Assembly (NCBI GenBank): GCA_017413255.1
Contig: JAFPUC010000004.1
Span: 84,882-145,992, forward strand
Source: Aeriscardovia sp.
GTDB lineage: Bacteria; Actinomycetota; Actinomycetes; Actinomycetales; Bifidobacteriaceae
DNA: 61,111 nt
Direction of reading: 5' to 3'
Position 1 is the first letter of the stretch. Each line of letters starts with the position of its first letter. A program made the position numbers and the translations under genes. The notes below the pieces were generated by a model. That model was not told the DNA's origin, ran no database searches, and saw only the letters and a program-made list of their open reading frames with translations. Below are positions 53,889-61,111 of this stretch, one piece after another.

Positions 53889-55610
53889 TTAGTACAGGTA
53901 GTAACGCTGAGCGAGCGGGATGTCATCGACAGGATCGCAGGTGATGGTTTCTCCATCGATAGTCACGGTGAACTTCTGAGGATCGATGGCGATGGTGGAC
54001 GGCGTGTAGGTGTTGAGGATCATGTCGTCCTTCATCAGGTTGCGGGTGCGGTGAACCGGAAGAACGAGGCGCTCAAGTCCCAGCTCTTCCTTGATTCCGT
54101 GCTCATAAGCGTAGGTGGACACAAAGGTCTTGTGGTTCTCAGAGAGAGCCTTGCCCTTTGCTCCCCACATCTCGCTCATCTTCATAGGTTCGGGAGTGGG
54201 CAGAGAGGAGCCGGCATCGCCCATCTTGGCGTAGGTCACGAAGCCGTTCTGGAAGATGGCGTAGGGCTTTGCGCCGAAGAAGGCGTAATCCCAAATTACC
54301 AGATCGGCGTACTTGCCAACTTCGACAGATCCGATGTAGTCGGAAACGCCGTTGGTGATGGCGGGGTTAATGGTGTACTTGGCGATGTAGCGCTTAATAC
54401 GGTTGTTGTCGTTGTACTCGCTGTCGCCCTCAAGGGGTCCCCTCTGGAGCTTCATCTTGTCGGCGAGCTGCCAGGTACGCATTCCCACTTCGCCGATACG
54501 GCCCATGGCCATGGCGTCGGAGGTCATCATGGAGATGGCGCCCATGTCCTGGAGAATGTCCTCAGCAGCAATGGTCTGCTTGCGGACACGGGACTCGGCG
54601 AAAGCCACATCCTCAGGAAGGGCAGGGTTGAGAGAGTGGCAGACCATGGTCATGTCGAAGAGCTCGTCAACGGTGTTCTTGCAGTAAGGATCGGTCGGGT
54701 TGGTGGAAGAGGTCAGGAAGTTCTTCTGTCCGCAAACCACCATGATGTCGGGGGCGTGGCCGCCGCCGCAGCCCTCGGTGTGGTAAGAGTGAATGGTGCG
54801 GCCCTTGATGGCGTTGAGGGTGTTATCGACATATCCGCCCTCGTTGAGGGAGTCGGTGTGAACTGCCAGCTGAACGTCATACTTGTCGGCAGCGCAAAGG
54901 CCGTTGTTGATGTTGGAAGCGGTGGCGCCCCAGTCCTCGTGAACCTTGATGCCCATGGCGCCTGCACGGATCTGCTCGCCTACGGTCTCAACCTGGATGC
55001 CACCGGCCTTGGCATAAGTTCCGAAGTTGAAGGGAATGCCTTCTACGGAGCGGAGCATTTCGTGGATGTTGTACTTTCCAGGGGTGCAGGTAGCGGAGAG
55101 GGTGCCGTTGGAGTTTCCGGTGCCGCCGCCGAATACGGTGGTAATGCCGTTGTCGAGAGCCATCACGGCCAGTTCGGGGGTGATGTAGTGAACGTGGGTG
55201 TCGATTCCGCCGGCAGTGACGATCTTGCCGTCAGCGTTCATAGCCTCGGTGCTGGCGCCCACAACGATGTTCACGTTGTCCATGTTGTCGGGGTTGCCGG
55301 CCTTTCCAATGGCGAAGATCTTGCCGTCGCGAATGCCGATATCGGCCTTGTAAATGCCGGTGTAGTCAATGATGAGGGCGTTGGTGATAACCTCGTCTGC
55401 CACCTGCGGATCAGATTCACGCAGGGAAGTGGTGTTGCAGCCCATGCCATCACGAAGGACCTTGCCACCGCCGAAAATGGCTTCCTGTCCGTAAACGGTA
55501 AGGTCTTTTTCTACCTTTGCCCAAAGGTTGGTGTCGCCGAGACGCACAGAATCACCTGTGGTAGCACCAAACATCTGGGCATAGGTCTTGCGATCTATTT
55601 CAAAGCTCAT
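53889..55610 (-). CDS. ureC: Urease alpha subunit
   Basis: A 573-residue catalytic subunit. The nickel ligands are present: [12 protein letters not shown], the carbamylated lysine in [27 protein letters not shown] and [17 protein letters not shown]. The mobile-flap Cys-His is in MVCHSLNP and the ligand Asp is in [13 protein letters not shown] (often SDSQAMGRVGE elsewhere). It hydrolyses urea to ammonia and carbamate. Its codons are strongly C-ending (ATC, GGC, CGC/CGT) and nearly lack AGG/AGA/ATA, unlike even the L3 gene here. Confidence 0.97.
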   Translation of the reverse strand: MSFEIDRKTYAQMFGATTGDSVRLGDTNLWAKVEKDLTVYGQEAIFGGGKVLRDGMGCNTTSLRESDPQVADEVITNALIIDYTGIYKADIGIRDGKIFAIGKAGNPDNMDNVNIVVGASTEAMNADGKIVTAGGIDTHVHYITPELAVMALDNGITTVFGGGTGNSNGTLSATCTPGKYNIHEMLRSVEGIPFNFGTYAKAGGIQVETVGEQIRAGAMGIKVHEDWGATASNINNGLCAADKYDVQLAVHTDSLNEGGYVDNTLNAIKGRTIHSYHTEGCGGGHAPDIMVVCGQKNFLTSSTNPTDPYCKNTVDELFDMTMVCHSLNPALPEDVAFAESRVRKQTIAAEDILQDMGAISMMTSDAMAMGRIGEVGMRTWQLADKMKLQRGPLEGDSEYNDNNRIKRYIAKYTINPAITNGVSDYIGSVEVGKYADLVIWDYAFFGAKPYAIFQNGFVTYAKMGDAGSSLPTPEPMKMSEMWGAKGKALSENHKTFVSTYAYEHGIKEELGLERLVLPVHRTRNLMKDDMILNTYTPSTIAIDPQKFTVTIDGETITCDPVDDIPLAQRYYLY

Positions 55611-55631
55611 GAGATGTTCCTTCTTTCCAAT

Positions 55632-56033
55632 TTATTTCTGGTCGTGAGCGTGCTCAGCTGCGAGCTTCATGTTGGCCTTACGCATAGCGGTGTAAGTCTC
55701 AGAGTCGGTCTCGGGAGCGGCGAAGCCGTCGAGGTAGCAGTCGGCCTTGTTGTTGAAGCCGAAGATGCGGCGACGTCCGCCGAAGTCCACAACCTGAACG
55801 GTCTTCTGGTCGCCGGGCTCGAAACGGATGGCGGTGCCGGCAGCGATGTCGAGGTGCTTGCCCCAAGCCAGATCGCGGTTGAATTCGAGGGCAGAGTTGA
55901 CCTCGTAGAAGTGGAACTCAGAACCGACTTGTACAGCACGGTCACCGGTGTTGGTGACCTTTATTGAAGTGGCAGGATATCCCGCGTTGCAGGTGATTTT
56001 CCCATCTGCAAAATGAATTTCTCCAGGAACCAT
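55632..56033 (-). CDS. ureB: Urease beta subunit
   Basis: A 133-residue subunit beginning [20 protein letters not shown], with [19 protein letters not shown] (the family's NTGDRPIQVGSHxHFxExN form) and [20 protein letters not shown]. It is slightly longer than the usual 100-125 residues, with a basic tail. AAGGAG precedes the ATG. It uses the same C-ending codon bias as ureC and lies 21 bases before it. Confidence 0.96.
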   Translation of the reverse strand: MVPGEIHFADGKITCNAGYPATSIKVTNTGDRAVQVGSEFHFYEVNSALEFNRDLAWGKHLDIAAGTAIRFEPGDQKTVQVVDFGGRRRIFGFNNKADCYLDGFAAPETDSETYTAMRKANMKLAAEHAHDQK

Positions 56034-56053
56034 AAGTCTAACTCCTTACCAGG

Positions 56054-56356
56054 TTACTGAATGGGGTTGTGAAGGGTGATGAGCTTGGTGCCGTCGGTGA
56101 AGGTGCATTCCACCTGGATCATGGGGATCATCTCAGGAACCCCTTCCATGACATCATTGCGGGTGAGGGTGCTGTTGCCGATGGATACGCACTCGGACCA
56201 GTCCTTACCATCACGGGCAGCTTCGATGACGGTGTTAGTTATTATTGCGATGGCCTCAGGATAGTTGAGCTTGAGACCACGATCTTTGCGTTGCTGTGCC
56301 ACCATGGCAGCAACTGAAACCAACATTTTTTCCTCTTCGCGAGTTGTCAAATGCAT
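56054..56356 (-). CDS. ureA: Urease gamma subunit
   Basis: A 100-residue subunit with the standard pattern [29 protein letters not shown] and [21 protein letters not shown] strong GAAAGGAGG lies before the ATG. It is the first gene of the ureABCEFGD operon, with its own promoter just upstream. Confidence 0.97.
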   Translation of the reverse strand: MHLTTREEEKMLVSVAAMVAQQRKDRGLKLNYPEAIAIITNTVIEAARDGKDWSECVSIGNSTLTRNDVMEGVPEMIPMIQVECTFTDGTKLITLHNPIQ

Positions 56357-56378
56357 AGTTTCCTCCTTTCAAAACAAA

Positions 56379-56407
56379 AATGTATCAACCTCTCAAATAA
56401 TCCACAA
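56379..56407 (-). promoter_or_regulatory. Candidate promoter of ureABCEFGD
   Basis: On the minus strand TTGTGG (56407-56402), 17-base spacer, TACATT (56384-56379). It lies between the amt terminator and the ureA ribosome binding site, giving a leader of about 15 bases. Confidence 0.6.
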
Positions 56408-56422
56408 GATCAGCGTAAAACG

Positions 56423-56457
56423 AAAATGTCCTAATCTGGTTTAGGATTAGGACATTT
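56423..56457 (-). terminator. Intrinsic terminator after amt
   Basis: A perfect 13-base-pair stem (AAATGTCCTAATC with GATTAGGACATTT) with an eight-base loop, followed on the minus strand by an interrupted T run (TTTCGTTTT). The A-T base of the stem merges with the T run. It should end amt before ureA. Confidence 0.75.
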
Positions 56458-56488
56458 CTAATATTTATTTCGCGTTAAATAGGCTTTT

Positions 56489-57811
56489 TTACTCGTTTTG
56501 CGGAGATACGGGGGAAGCGGGAACCTCCTCCATAGCCTCTTCGGCAAGCTCTGCCTTCTTGGCATCCTCAACATCGGAATCTACAAAGTAGCGCTCGTGA
56601 AGAAGGGCGGGATCCAGTCCGCGATCCATTTGCTCCTTAGTGGTCCTGATGTGGAAGATGTGATCCAAAATGGCCAAAATCAGCCAGGTGACGAGCATGG
56701 AGTAGGCAGCAACGAGAAGAGCCCCAGAAAGCTGGACGAGGAATTGGTATCCGCCAGCCCTCACGCCGTTCACGCGGGGGTCTGCGAGGCATCCTATAAG
56801 GATGGTGCCCAAGAAGCCTCCCATTCCGTGTACGCCCCAAACGCCCAGGGTGTCATCCCACTTCAGCTTCTTGGCCAACCAGACGCAGAAATAGCAGACC
56901 ACAGCTGCGCAGAAGCCTATGATGATGGCGCCCACAGGGGTGACGTAGCCGGAAGCAGGCGTCACGGCGGCAGCGCCGGCAATGGGGCCGGTCATCAGCT
57001 GGGCAAAGGACCAGTGGTGTGTATTGAAGGCATAGTCAAGAATGCACCAAACCACCATGGCGCAAATCATAGCTATGCCGGTATTGGCAAAAGCGATGGC
57101 GGCAATGTCGTTGGAGGCCAAGGTGCCGCCTGCATTGAAGCCAAACCAGCCAAACATCAACATTCCGGCACCTATGGCTACAAGCCCAAGGTTGGAAGGT
57201 TCAGGCTCGGGGCATTCGTCATAATCCTTGCGCCTTCCGAAGTACCAGATCGCCATAAGGCCGCTAAATGCCGCGGTTATGTGAATGACGGTTCCACCTG
57301 CAAAGTCGACAAATCCCCACTTAGCCAGGAATCCGCCGCCCCAAATCCAGTGGGCCACAGGGAAGTAGACCAAAATCATCCAGCAGATAAGGAAGCCTAT
57401 CCAGCCGCCCATGTTCATTCTGCCGGCAGTAGCTCCGGTCATAAGCGGAAGGGTGATAATGGCGAACATCAGCTGATACATGAAGAACATGAGGAGAGGT
57501 ATGGACGCTCCATACTTTCCATCAATGCTGAATATAACGTTATGGAGTGCGAAAAATTGAATGGGGTTGCCTATAAATCCTCCGAGATCGTTTCCGAAGA
57601 CAAGGCTAAAGCCGCCAAAGATCCACATAAGCCCCACAACGCCAATGGCCGAAAAGACCTTCCACATTATGGCAAGGGAGTTCTTCTTGCGTACCAGGCC
57701 CCCATAGAAGAAAGCCAGACCTGGGGTCATGAGGAACACAAGAATTGTACACAGGAACATATAAGTGATGTTCGAATACGTCGTACTCGAATGGAGTATG
57801 GAAATTAACAT
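56489..57811 (-). CDS. amt: Ammonium transporter (Amt family)
   Basis: A 440-residue protein with 11 predicted helices. Family marks are MTPGLAFFYGGLVRKKNSL in helix 1, DFAGGTVIHITAAFSGL (first pore His), GWFGFNAGGTLASND and LGVWGVHGMGGFLGTILIG (second pore His). The C-terminal 55 residues are cytoplasmic and acidic. It handles ammonium uptake or balance next to urease. No glnK/PII gene is adjacent. It lies between hairpins that separate it from ureI and ureA. Confidence 0.95.
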   Translation of the reverse strand: MLISILHSSTTYSNITYMFLCTILVFLMTPGLAFFYGGLVRKKNSLAIMWKVFSAIGVVGLMWIFGGFSLVFGNDLGGFIGNPIQFFALHNVIFSIDGKYGASIPLLMFFMYQLMFAIITLPLMTGATAGRMNMGGWIGFLICWMILVYFPVAHWIWGGGFLAKWGFVDFAGGTVIHITAAFSGLMAIWYFGRRKDYDECPEPEPSNLGLVAIGAGMLMFGWFGFNAGGTLASNDIAAIAFANTGIAMICAMVVWCILDYAFNTHHWSFAQLMTGPIAGAAAVTPASGYVTPVGAIIIGFCAAVVCYFCVWLAKKLKWDDTLGVWGVHGMGGFLGTILIGCLADPRVNGVRAGGYQFLVQLSGALLVAAYSMLVTWLILAILDHIFHIRTTKEQMDRGLDPALLHERYFVDSDVEDAKKAELAEEAMEEVPASPVSPQNE

Positions 57812-57861
57812 ACTTAAAAGTCCTAACTAAACAAAGGTTTAAATCTGCTTATAATGCTAAC

Positions 57862-57902
57862 AAACAAAAAAAGTGTCTGCAGTATTTAGGCTGCAAACAC
57901 TT
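57862..57902 (-). terminator. Intrinsic terminator after ureI
   Basis: On the minus strand AAGTGTTTGCAG and CTGCAGACACTT (12 pairs with one wobble) around an eight-base loop, followed by seven T residues. It separates ureI from amt; any amt promoter would lie in the 50 bases after it (CATTATAAG is the only -10-like element). Confidence 0.85.
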
Positions 57903-57934
57903 ATATTTTTAAGAGCTTTGTGAGCGAGTATCGC

Positions 57935-58456
57935 TTACTTCGGCCAGGTGTTGGTCAGCATCATGAAGCCAGGAATCCAAGCGGTGATAATTCCTTCGCA
58001 GACGCCGAGGACGCCCACGAACTTACCAAGGGACTTGTGGCAGGTGCACTCTATGAAGCCGGTGAGCCAGAGGATACCCCAAAGCCACCATATGATGCCG
58101 TACAAATCATTGCCGCCGTAGTGGTTTGTGAAGCAGAGAATGCCTGCAGGGATGGAGTTGATTGCTACGAAGAGCGAGTACCATCCGTAAAGGCGTCCAT
58201 CAAGGTTGAAGATCTTGTTCAGAGCTACATAAAGGTAGGTGAAGGCGAAGAGCAGCCCGGTAGCGCTTTCATAGAACCAGAGAGCAGGCTTTCCAACGCA
58301 TGCGCCATATCCAAGGGCGATAATGTTGAGGATTAGCCCTAGTCCGCCCGTGAAGAAGTTCATGATGACGTTTGACTTGTCGCCTATTTTTCCAAGGCCA
58401 TACAAGCCATTGCTCATCAAAACCATGCCGACATAAAGTAGGATACAACCTAGCAT
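57935..58456 (-). CDS. ureI: Acid-type urea channel, AmiS/UreI family
   Basis: With ATG 58456 (AGGAGAAAG upstream) the product has 173 residues and starts directly in the first helix, MLGCILLYVGMVLMSNGLYG. Six helices are predicted, and GLLFAFTYLYVALNKIFNLD, GWYSLFVAINSIPAG and GIIWWLWGILWLTGF resemble the UreI/AmiS family of urea and short-amide channels. In Helicobacter UreI admits urea at low pH; acid gating cannot be read here. It lies upstream of amt and ureABC on the same strand. Confidence 0.92.
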   Translation of the reverse strand: MLGCILLYVGMVLMSNGLYGLGKIGDKSNVIMNFFTGGLGLILNIIALGYGACVGKPALWFYESATGLLFAFTYLYVALNKIFNLDGRLYGWYSLFVAINSIPAGILCFTNHYGGNDLYGIIWWLWGILWLTGFIECTCHKSLGKFVGVLGVCEGIITAWIPGFMMLTNTWPK

Positions 58457-58536
58457 GATCTTTCTCCTAAATCGTAAGTTCAATCCGACATCGAGCACGA
58501 GGCCCAAAAGGCCGAATCAGTAACAAATTCCACTTA

Positions 58537-58565
58537 AGTTTACATAATTTTTGCAGCATTGTTAA
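58537..58565 (-). promoter_or_regulatory. Candidate ureI promoter
   Basis: On the minus strand TTAACA (58565-58560), 17-base spacer, TAAACT (58542-58537). The leader to the ureI ATG would be about 75 bases. Other AT-rich pairs are possible in this region. Confidence 0.4.
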
Positions 58566-58598
58566 ATATCATGAAAATTTATGAAATCGATATGCGGT

Positions 58599-58621
58599 TA
58601 TTAATATCGCTTATATTAATA
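58599..58621. promoter_or_regulatory. Perfect 9-bp inverted repeat upstream of ureI (possible operator)
   Basis: TATTAATAT-CGCTT-ATATTAATA, both arms identical. Its centre is about 80 bases upstream of the inferred ureI transcription start, a position suited to an activator or a distal repressor. No known binding consensus was matched; it is not a clear NikR or AmtR site by eye. Confidence 0.45.
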
Positions 58622-58765
58622 CGATATAAGGTCATTTAATGAATATATAAAGTTATTTTTCCTGCAAAAAAGTAAGCACATTTTTTAGTCGATAAAAACT
58701 TCAATAAATTCATTGTATAAAAAGGGGGATCTTCACCTTCCTTCATCCACTTTAAAGGGCAATAT

Positions 58766-58794
58766 TTGAAGAGAAAAATGAAATTTTGTATAAT
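58766..58794 (+). promoter_or_regulatory. Promoter of tRNA-Thr
   Basis: TTGAAG (58766-58771), 17-base spacer, perfect TATAAT (58789-58794), ten bases before the mature tRNA. Confidence 0.8.
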
Positions 58795-58804
58795 CCGTTT
58801 GAGC

Positions 58805-58878
58805 GCCTCCTTAGCTCAGTTGGCTAGAGCATCCGCCTTGTAAGCGGAAGGTCGCCGGTTCAAGCCCAGCAGGAGGCT
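58805..58878 (+). tRNA. tRNA-Thr (anticodon TGT)
   Basis: A 74-base cloverleaf: acceptor GCCTCCT/AGGAGGC, D arm AGCTCAGTTGGCTAGAGC, anticodon stem-loop TCCGC-CTTGTAA-GCGGA, T loop TTCAAGC, discriminator T. The T stem GCCGG/CCAGC has the same C51-A63 mismatch as tRNA-Asn. It borders the urea cluster. Confidence 0.94.
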
Positions 58879-58906
58879 CTATTTCTTTATCTCACGGAAA
58901 TTTTTA

Positions 58907-58935
58907 TTGTAATTACTATTCAGTGCTCTTATCCT
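58907..58935 (+). promoter_or_regulatory. Candidate promoter giving a leaderless SGNH hydrolase mRNA
   Basis: TTGTAA (58907-58912), 17-base spacer, TATCCT (58930-58935). The A of the ATG (58942) lies seven bases after the -10, the usual start-site distance, and no ribosome binding site is present. Confidence 0.55.
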
Positions 58936-58941
58936 AAAACA

Positions 58942-59988
58942 ATGACGTCAATAAGTTTTTCACACTCTGCAATTCTTAAAAGGGCCATAGAAAAGCGGCC
59001 ATACAGCGATAATAAAAAGGATATCCTTCCCGCCAGGCTTATAATCCCCCATCTTTCCAAATGGAATACAGTGGTGACAATCGGAGATTCTGTCAACGAG
59101 GGTTTATGGGATAGCGCAGATCCCAATGTGGATCTGACAAAGTATGAAAATCAGGAAGCCCACTGGGACGGACCGGTGTACGGATGGGCGGACAGGTTGG
59201 CCGGGCACCTATCTTATAGGAGAGTGCAGGCTGGATTTGAACCCGTTCAATATGCCAATCTGGCTATAAGGGGCAAACTTATAGAGTTCATAGTAGATGA
59301 AGAACTTCCTCAGGCATTAAAACTCCACCCGGACCTTGTAATAATGGACGGCGGAGGCAACGACATTTTAAGACCCGATGACAGCGTAGACTCCATAATG
59401 CGCTACATAGAACACGGGATCAAGCAGGTGAGGGAAAGCGGATCCGATCTTATTTTTTTGATACCTCCCCAAGCTACGGATGGATTTGTGATGGATCTGA
59501 GCCGCTATAAGAGGGCCGATTACGTGGCCCGCCTCCAATCCATGCTTCTTCGCTATGACTGCTATGCAGCCGATCTTTGGGAATACAAACCATTCAAAGA
59601 TCCGCGCCTGTGGGCAGAAGATAGGATTCACCCCACCCCCGAGTGCCATGAGAGGGCAGCGCAAATAGCCCTGATAGGCCTTGGCCTGGAATGCGACCCG
59701 GGTTGGGATCACGGTGAGCTGTGGACGACCCTGCCTTATATGAAAGCTCCCCTTACAAGCAAAGTAAAAACCACCCTCCAGTGGGACAAAAATTATTTAA
59801 CACCGTGGCTCTCGCACAGGTACCACAATGTAAGTTCCGGGGACGGACGAGAAGGAAAGAGGAGGGAACTGAGCCCCATGCCTCCCAGCCAACCTCATCC
59901 TGGGAGCCTGATTTTAGCCGGAAAATATGGAGAGCCTGATTTGAACGGTCCCAGCGACCCGCAGTGGGTAGAGAGCAAAGTAGAATAG
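58942..59988 (+). CDS. SGNH/GDSL hydrolase family protein
   Basis: A 348-residue protein with the SGNH blocks: VVTIGDSVNEGLWD near residue 48 (nucleophile Ser), YANLAIRGKL (Gly block), MDGGGNDILRP (Asn) and EDRIHPTPECHERAA near 225 (His). No signal peptide is evident, so it is probably a cytoplasmic esterase or acyl hydrolase with unknown substrate. The C-terminal 90 residues after the catalytic domain are poorly conserved and polar. The start is probably leaderless. Confidence 0.88.
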   Translation: MTSISFSHSAILKRAIEKRPYSDNKKDILPARLIIPHLSKWNTVVTIGDSVNEGLWDSADPNVDLTKYENQEAHWDGPVYGWADRLAGHLSYRRVQAGFEPVQYANLAIRGKLIEFIVDEELPQALKLHPDLVIMDGGGNDILRPDDSVDSIMRYIEHGIKQVRESGSDLIFLIPPQATDGFVMDLSRYKRADYVARLQSMLLRYDCYAADLWEYKPFKDPRLWAEDRIHPTPECHERAAQIALIGLGLECDPGWDHGELWTTLPYMKAPLTSKVKTTLQWDKNYLTPWLSHRYHNVSSGDGREGKRRELSPMPPSQPHPGSLILAGKYGEPDLNGPSDPQWVESKVE

Positions 59989-60022
59989 TTCTTGTAATAA
60001 TTGCGAACTTTGGACGGAAAAA

Positions 60023-61111
60023 ATGAGTGCAAAATCCTGGAATCCCAGCAAGTATGTTAAGAAGAGAGTGCTGAGGATTTTAGTGAGCGCGCTAGTGGCC
60101 ATAGCCGTTTGCTGCATTGGATTTATCTTAAATCAGAGAAAAGCCATAGCGCTTGAGGTGGATGGCAAAACGAAGGAAGTTGTCACTTATACAGATTCTT
60201 TGCCTAAGTTTTTAAAGCAGCAGGGCATAACCGTCCACACTCATGACCAGGCCGTTTCATCATCCGGCTACTGGCTCACCAATGGGGCAGTGGTTAAGGT
60301 TAGAAGGGCGTATGAAGTGATGGTCGATATAGGCGGCCACCTCATTCCCTATTGGACTCTCGCTTCCAGCGCAGAGCAACTTGAAAACTACTTCCTTCAA
60401 AATGACAAGGAAGCAGCCAAGATCAGCGTAAACATTCCTAACGTCTACAACGCTTTGACGGGCGGAATCAACCTCAACGCCTCCGGCCCCATAGAGGTTA
60501 TAGCTTTCGGAAAGTCCTATAACGTCAAAAACGGAAACCAGCCCGCCGCTTCCATCTTGGATTCTCTGGGCATCACTATCACTTCAAATGATCTTGTCTC
60601 GGTGGAACACACGGGAGGAAAAACGATATTGGTGGTAGAAAGGGTCAGCTACGGCACTGAAACGCAGGACGTAATGACGGCCTACTCCGTTAAAACCGTA
60701 GACAATCCCAACGCTTACGTGGGGACCACCACTATAGAACAGAAGGGATCTTACGGAGAGCAGCAGCAAATTCTGAAAGTTACCTACATCAATGGGAAGC
60801 CCGTAGCCACTCAGCTTATGGGAGCGAAGGTAATAAAGCAGAGCCAGCCCGAAATTATAGAAGTGGGAACCAAGAAAAAGCCCGCCCCCAAGCCGGTAGA
60901 GCCTAAGAAAGAAGAAAACGAGCCCAAGGCCCAGGCTTCCACCCAGGACCAAAAGAGCCAACCTGCCCAAAAACCTGCTCAGACCCAAAGCCAGCCTAAG
61001 AAAGAAGAAAACGAGCCCAAGGCCCAGGCTTCCACCCAGGACCAAAAGAGCCAACCTGCCCAAAAACCTGCTCAGACCCAAAGCCAGCCTAAGAAAGAAG
61101 AAAACGAGCCC
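60023..61111 (+). CDS. G5/DUF348 cell-surface protein with tandem repeat linker (incomplete)
   Basis: A reading frame open for 363 codons to the right edge. The ATG follows GGACGGAAAAA. A basic head and one signal-anchor helix (ILVSALVAIAVCCIGFIL) come first, then two DUF348-like ubiquitin-fold units (about residues 40-100 and 125-185) and a G5-type domain (about 200-275: VVERVSYGTETQDVMTAYSV). A Lys/Pro/Gln linker with 31-residue repeats begins near 294. Resuscitation-promoting factors and related wall hydrolases share this order and carry the enzyme domain at the C-terminus, outside the window. Confidence 0.85.
   Translation, partial: MSAKSWNPSKYVKKRVLRILVSALVAIAVCCIGFILNQRKAIALEVDGKTKEVVTYTDSLPKFLKQQGITVHTHDQAVSSSGYWLTNGAVVKVRRAYEVMVDIGGHLIPYWTLASSAEQLENYFLQNDKEAAKISVNIPNVYNALTGGINLNASGPIEVIAFGKSYNVKNGNQPAASILDSLGITITSNDLVSVEHTGGKTILVVERVSYGTETQDVMTAYSVKTVDNPNAYVGTTTIEQKGSYGEQQQILKVTYINGKPVATQLMGAKVIKQSQPEIIEVGTKKKPAPKPVEPKKEENEPKAQASTQDQKSQPAQKPAQTQSQPKKEENEPKAQASTQDQKSQPAQKPAQTQSQPKKEENEP
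60902..61111 (+). repeat. 93-bp perfect tandem repeats in the surface-protein linker
   Basis: Two full identical copies (60902-60994 and 60995-61087) and the first 24 bases of a third, all in frame. Each unit encodes 31 residues starting PKKEENEPKAQASTQDQ. The array continues past the window edge. Confidence 0.95.

Larger units (their letters stand above)
58457..58804. other. AT-rich regulatory region upstream of ureI
   Basis: About 350 bases, markedly AT-rich, without a supported gene. It contains the candidate ureI promoter, a perfect inverted repeat and the tRNA-Thr promoter on the other strand, described separately. A GGCC-AAAA-GGCC stem lies at 58501-58512. Confidence 0.6.

Noticed and set aside
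54051..55967. A 638-codon open frame antisense to ureC and ureB
   Set aside because: It results from the strong C-ending codon bias of ureB/ureC, which removes stop codons from one antisense frame. It has no ribosome site and no family resemblance. It supports the codon-bias finding but is not a gene.
56498..57808. A 436-codon open frame antisense to amt
   Set aside because: Composition is that of a shadow frame (many His, Gly, Ala and no helices), and amt is clearly the real gene.
51009..58878. Urea cluster as a tRNA-integrated genomic island
   Set aside because: The cluster borders tRNA-Thr, but no integrase, no direct repeat of the tRNA 3' end and no mobile-element gene was seen. The codon break affects only ureABC.
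1..61111. CRISPR array, prophage, insertion sequence or restriction system
   Set aside because: No regularly spaced repeats, transposase, phage structural gene or methylase was found; the only tandem repeat is inside the surface protein at the right edge.

Overview
The window is a gene-dense chromosomal segment of a low-to-mid GC actinobacterium, most probably a member of the Bifidobacteriaceae. Signs of the phylum include two ClpP peptidases downstream of trigger factor, SepH, CrgA, a class E sortase, FprA, and small proteins of the DUF3073 and DUF4193 types. A fully active Rel and a DUF3516-type helicase point the same way. Family placement is an inference from gene content. Frequent AGG/AGA and ATA codons set this genome apart from typical high-GC bifidobacteria.

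Layout. 1-2920: ribosomal protein operons (L23 fragment, L4, L3, S10; then S9 and L13). 3040-6545: a leucine-rich-variant repeat protein, tRNA-Asp and tRNA-Phe, folA-thyA, and two small unknown genes in a looser, AT-richer stretch. 6934-12475: lgt, cdsA, frr, pyrH, tsf, rpsB and def, all on the minus strand, with an intrinsic terminator between tsf and pyrH. 12563-31948: tRNA-Asn, an orphan binding lipoprotein, fadD, clpP2/clpP1/tig, an RNase D-like nuclease, nadE, a helicase, aspS/hisS, a DUF349 protein, rel/dut and a DUF4193 protein. 32078-44896: sepH, a phosphodiesterase, a sugar porter, sortase E, the crgA-to-femX envelope cluster, an HD hydrolase, tRNA-Gly, fprA, an HtrA protease, tgt and a DUF3073 protein. 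45063-50944: trpS, rlmB, a MalK-like ATPase, then a kinase, membrane protein and DsbA-like operon. 51009-58456: urea and ammonium cluster (ureI, amt, ureABC, ureEFGD). 58805-61111: tRNA-Thr, an SGNH hydrolase, and a G5/DUF348 surface protein that runs off the right edge.

The most distinctive block is the nitrogen cluster. UreI would admit urea, UreABC matured by UreEFGD would hydrolyse it, and Amt would handle ammonium. Hairpins divide it into ureI, amt and ureABC-EFGD units. ureB and ureC have codon usage unlike their neighbours. A perfect 9-bp inverted repeat lies in the AT-rich region upstream of ureI.

Two genes (the sortase and the membrane protein next to the kinase) appear to start at ATT codons, each behind a strong Shine-Dalgarno sequence with no canonical start in a workable position. 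The kinase, membrane protein and DsbA-like operon and the crgA-femX cluster are the best candidates for undescribed envelope functions. No CRISPR array, prophage or insertion sequence was seen.
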